Made by a program: the position numbers and the translations under genes. Under the pieces are notes generated by a model. That model worked only from the letters and a program-made list of their open reading frames with translations, was not told where the DNA came from and did not search any database. DNA of 7,156 bases from Actinomycetota bacterium (GTDB lineage: Bacteria > Actinomycetota > Thermoleophilia > Gaiellales > Gaiellaceae): the NCBI GenBank assembly GCA_016870235.1, contig VGCB01000138.1, positions 1-7,156 of the forward strand, read 5' to 3'. The stretch's first letter is position 1. Every line of letters begins with the position of its first letter. This document shows, piece after piece, positions 5,472 to 7,156 of this stretch.

Positions 5472-6056
5472 GTGAGCACCGTCGCCCTCCCTCTTGCCGT
5501 CACCGCCGTCCGGTCGCGCTCGCTCGTCGCGAAGATCGCGCTCGTGATCGCAGGTGCCGGCCTCATCGCCGCGTGCGCGCAGATCTCGATCCCGCTGCCG
5601 TTCACGCCGGTCCCGATCACGGGGCAGACGTTCGCGGTGCTGCTCGTCGGCACCTCACTCGGCCTCACGCTCGGCGTCGCGAGCACGGCGCTCTACGTCG
5701 CCGCCGGAATCGCCGGCGCGCCGATCTACGCGGACGGCGACCACGGCTGGTCGGTGATCACGTCGGCCTCGGGCGGCTACCTGGTCGGCTTCGTCCTCGC
5801 GTCGGCGCTCGTCGGTGGTCTCGCCCGGCTCGGCTGGGACCGGCGGTTCGGCACGGCGTCGGCCTCGATGCTCGCGGGCAACGTGATCGTCTACCTCGTC
5901 GGGCTCCCGTGGCTAGCCGTGGTGCTGAACACCGACCTCGACAAGACGCTCGAGTACGGCCTCTACCCGTTCGTGGTCGGCGATCTCGTCAAGCTGTACC
6001 TCGCAGCCGCGCTGCTCCCCGCAGCCTGGCGGCTCGTCCAGCGCCTCACGCGCTGA
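5472..6056 (+). CDS. bioY: BioY, substrate-binding S component of an ECF biotin transporter
   Basis: A 194-residue integral membrane protein with about six hydrophobic segments. It binds biotin and works with an energising ATPase pair and EcfT (or BioM/BioN). Family marks are PFTPVPITGQTFAVLLVGTSLG (43-64), GIAGAPIY (79-86), GGYLVGF (101-107) and VVGDLVKLYLAAALLP (168-183), and the length is normal. The GTG at 5472 is chosen because AAGGAG (5461-5466) lies five bases upstream and the resulting N-terminus flows directly into the first helix. No BioM, BioN or other ECF gene is adjacent, so it probably shares an EcfAA'T module elsewhere or works alone, as some BioY proteins do. It follows an acyl-CoA dehydrogenase by 97 bases. 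Biotin is the cofactor of acyl-CoA carboxylases, so a metabolic link is possible but not shown. Its 3' end overlaps the convergent CobW gene by 11 bases. Confidence 0.93.
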   Translation: MSTVALPLAVTAVRSRSLVAKIALVIAGAGLIAACAQISIPLPFTPVPITGQTFAVLLVGTSLGLTLGVASTALYVAAGIAGAPIYADGDHGWSVITSASGGYLVGFVLASALVGGLARLGWDRRFGTASASMLAGNVIVYLVGLPWLAVVLNTDLDKTLEYGLYPFVVGDLVKLYLAAALLPAAWRLVQRLTR

Positions 6057-7002
6057 GACCGGCGGAGGCCGCAGCGTCGAACGCGCGGAGCGACTCCGTC
6101 AGCGCGTCCACGTCGAGGCCACGGCCGATGAAGACGAGGCGTGACCGGCGATCGCCGTCCGGCCAGGCGGGCAGGTGCTCGGGTGGATGGACGACGTGCT
6201 GCACCGCGTTGACGAGGAGCGGTCCCTCGCCTCCCGTGTCGACGAGCCCCTTGACGCGGAGGATGTCGGCGCCGCGCGCGTGGAGGAGCATCGTCAGCCA
6301 GATCGCGAACGCGGTCCAGTCGAGCGGCTCTTCGAGGACGAGGCTGACGGACGTGACGCCGTGCTCGTGACGGTGGTCGTCGTCGTCGCCCCCGTTCGCG
6401 ACGACGCGCGGCATGCTGCCGTTGCGATCGAGCAGACGCTCCGGCGGCACGTCCCCGAGTGAGGACTCGACGATCTCGCCGACCGGGTTCAGCCGCCTGA
6501 GCTCGGCCGTGAGCGCGCCCGGCTCGACCAGGTCGACCTTCGTGAGGACGAGGACGTCGGCAGCCGCCGCCTGCTTCACCGACTCCGGCCCGCGCAGACC
6601 GTGCATCGCGTCGACGGTGGCGATGACCGCGTCGAGCGCGTAGTGGTGCCGGACGAGCGGCTCCGTCAGCAGCGTGTTGACGATCGGCGTCGGGTCGGCG
6701 AGCCCGGTCGTCTCGACGACCACGCGCCGGAACGCCGGGATCTCGCCGGCGTCGCGGCGGTCGAGCAGATCGCGGAGCTCGTCGGCCAGATCCCCGCGAA
6801 GGGTGCAGCAGAGACAGCCGGACGCGAGGAGCACGGTCCGCTCGTCGACCCGGCGCAGGATCGCATGATCGATCCCGATCTCGCCGATCTCGTTCACGAT
6901 CACTGCCGTCTCCCCCATCCCTGGGTGGCGAAGGAGCCGGGAGATGAGCGTCGTCTTGCCCGAGCCGAGATACCCGGTAACGAGCGAGACGGGCGTCGTC
7001 AT
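6046..7002 (-). CDS. CobW/YjiA/ZNG1-family G3E GTPase (metal chaperone)
   Basis: A 318-residue cytoplasmic G3E GTPase. In order it shows Walker A GYLGSGKTT (10-18), NEIGEIGID (37-45), the metal-binding CxCC motif (C63, C65, C66 in SGCLCCTLRGDL), ETTGLADP (97-104), the guanine-recognition TKVD (154-157), an acidic/His-rich stretch DDDDHRHEHG (206-215), and a CobW C-terminal domain beginning about V219 and ending at LVFIGRGLD (289-297). The family moves zinc, cobalt or nickel into client metalloenzymes using GTP. The metal here cannot be told. There are no cobalamin, Zur-box or urease/hydrogenase features in view, so a zinc role is the default guess. The ATG overlaps the upstream gene's stop by four bases (ATGA), showing operon coupling. 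GAGG lies seven bases before the ATG on this strand. Confidence 0.93.
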   Translation of the reverse strand: MTTPVSLVTGYLGSGKTTLISRLLRHPGMGETAVIVNEIGEIGIDHAILRRVDERTVLLASGCLCCTLRGDLADELRDLLDRRDAGEIPAFRRVVVETTGLADPTPIVNTLLTEPLVRHHYALDAVIATVDAMHGLRGPESVKQAAAADVLVLTKVDLVEPGALTAELRRLNPVGEIVESSLGDVPPERLLDRNGSMPRVVANGGDDDDHRHEHGVTSVSLVLEEPLDWTAFAIWLTMLLHARGADILRVKGLVDTGGEGPLLVNAVQHVVHPPEHLPAWPDGDRRSRLVFIGRGLDVDALTESLRAFDAAASAGLSA

Positions 7003-7156
7003 CGAAGCGCCTCGACCAGGCCCGGCTCGAGCGGGTCGAGCGGTCGGCCCGCGAGCTGCTCTGCGGCGACCCAGACACCGGGGAGATCGCCCGCCACGAT
7101 CGAGCGTCCCTTGCGATCGCGCACGACATACCGGCCGGCCCAGTGGTCGAGGCTGA
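6999..7156 (-). CDS. Unidentified gene, 3' part only (runs off right edge)
   Basis: On the minus strand an open frame enters at the window's right edge and runs 51 codons to a TGA at 6999-7001. The visible residues include LDHWAGRYVVRDRKGRS, then IVAGDLPGVWVAAEQLAG, and the end LDPLEPGLVEALR. The composition is normal for a real gene here, and its stop overlaps the CobW start by four bases, strong evidence that it is coding and co-translated. No domain can be recognised in the fragment. If the full gene is a metalloenzyme, it would be a candidate client of the CobW chaperone. The start and N-terminal part lie outside the window. Confidence 0.7.
   Translation of the reverse strand, partial: SLDHWAGRYVVRDRKGRSIVAGDLPGVWVAAEQLAGRPLDPLEPGLVEALR

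Noticed and set aside
5963..7129. Minus-strand open frame overlapping the CobW gene in another frame (388 codons)
   Set aside because: Arg-rich translation without motifs. The CobW frame carries Walker A, CxCC and TKVD, and the upstream partial gene uses the frame that ends at 6999.
1..7156. CRISPR array, tRNA, rRNA, insertion sequence or phage/defence system
   Set aside because: No regularly spaced repeats, cloverleaf, transposase, integrase or nuclease-like proteins are seen. All complete genes have metabolic or transport families.

Overview
The window is very GC-rich (about 70% by eye). It is densely coded, with strong G/C bias at third codon positions, AAGGAGG-type ribosome sites, and long meaningless open frames antisense to the real genes. 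This fits a high-GC actinobacterium. The gene mix and short intergenic elements would suit a Thermoleophilia-like (Gaiellales/Solirubrobacterales) genome, but that placement is an inference and not something the sequence proves.

Layout. Positions 1-440 contain no convincing complete gene. The first ~100 bases are C-rich and may be the tail of an upstream gene. They are followed by three strong inverted repeats (165-206, 245-261, 279-325) and then an unusually clear SigA-type promoter (343-372), whose -10 box is overlapped by a perfect 11-bp palindrome that could be an operator. From there three tightly packed genes read rightwards: a MaoC-family hydratase/dehydratase (441-962), an MmgE/PrpD-family protein (1008-2405) and an acyl-CoA dehydrogenase (2402-3583, overlapping the previous gene by ATGA). 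A small cupin (3648-4049) follows, closed by a perfect 15-bp hairpin (4061-4095). Next come a second, divergent acyl-CoA dehydrogenase (4211-5374) and a BioY biotin-transport S component (5472-6056). On the opposite strand, converging on bioY with an 11-bp overlap of the 3' ends, lie a CobW/ZNG1-type metal-chaperone GTPase (6046-7002) and, upstream of it with another ATGA overlap, the last 51 codons of an unidentified gene that runs off the right edge.

How the genes may work together. MaoC hydratase, PrpD-fold dehydratase/decarboxylase/isomerase and acyl-CoA dehydrogenases together point to a CoA-ester pathway for a branched or dicarboxylic acid (alpha,beta-dehydrogenation plus hydration), perhaps of the methylsuccinyl/mesaconyl/itaconyl type. 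No CoA ligase, CoA transferase, lyase or thiolase is in the window, so the substrate cannot be assigned. BioY would supply biotin, the cofactor of acyl-CoA carboxylases, but a functional link to the pathway is only suggested by position. The CobW operon is probably a separate unit. The points most worth checking are the regulated promoter of the MaoC-PrpD-ACAD operon, the second dehydrogenase lacking the canonical catalytic Glu, and the Asp-to-Asn change in the MaoC active-site motif.
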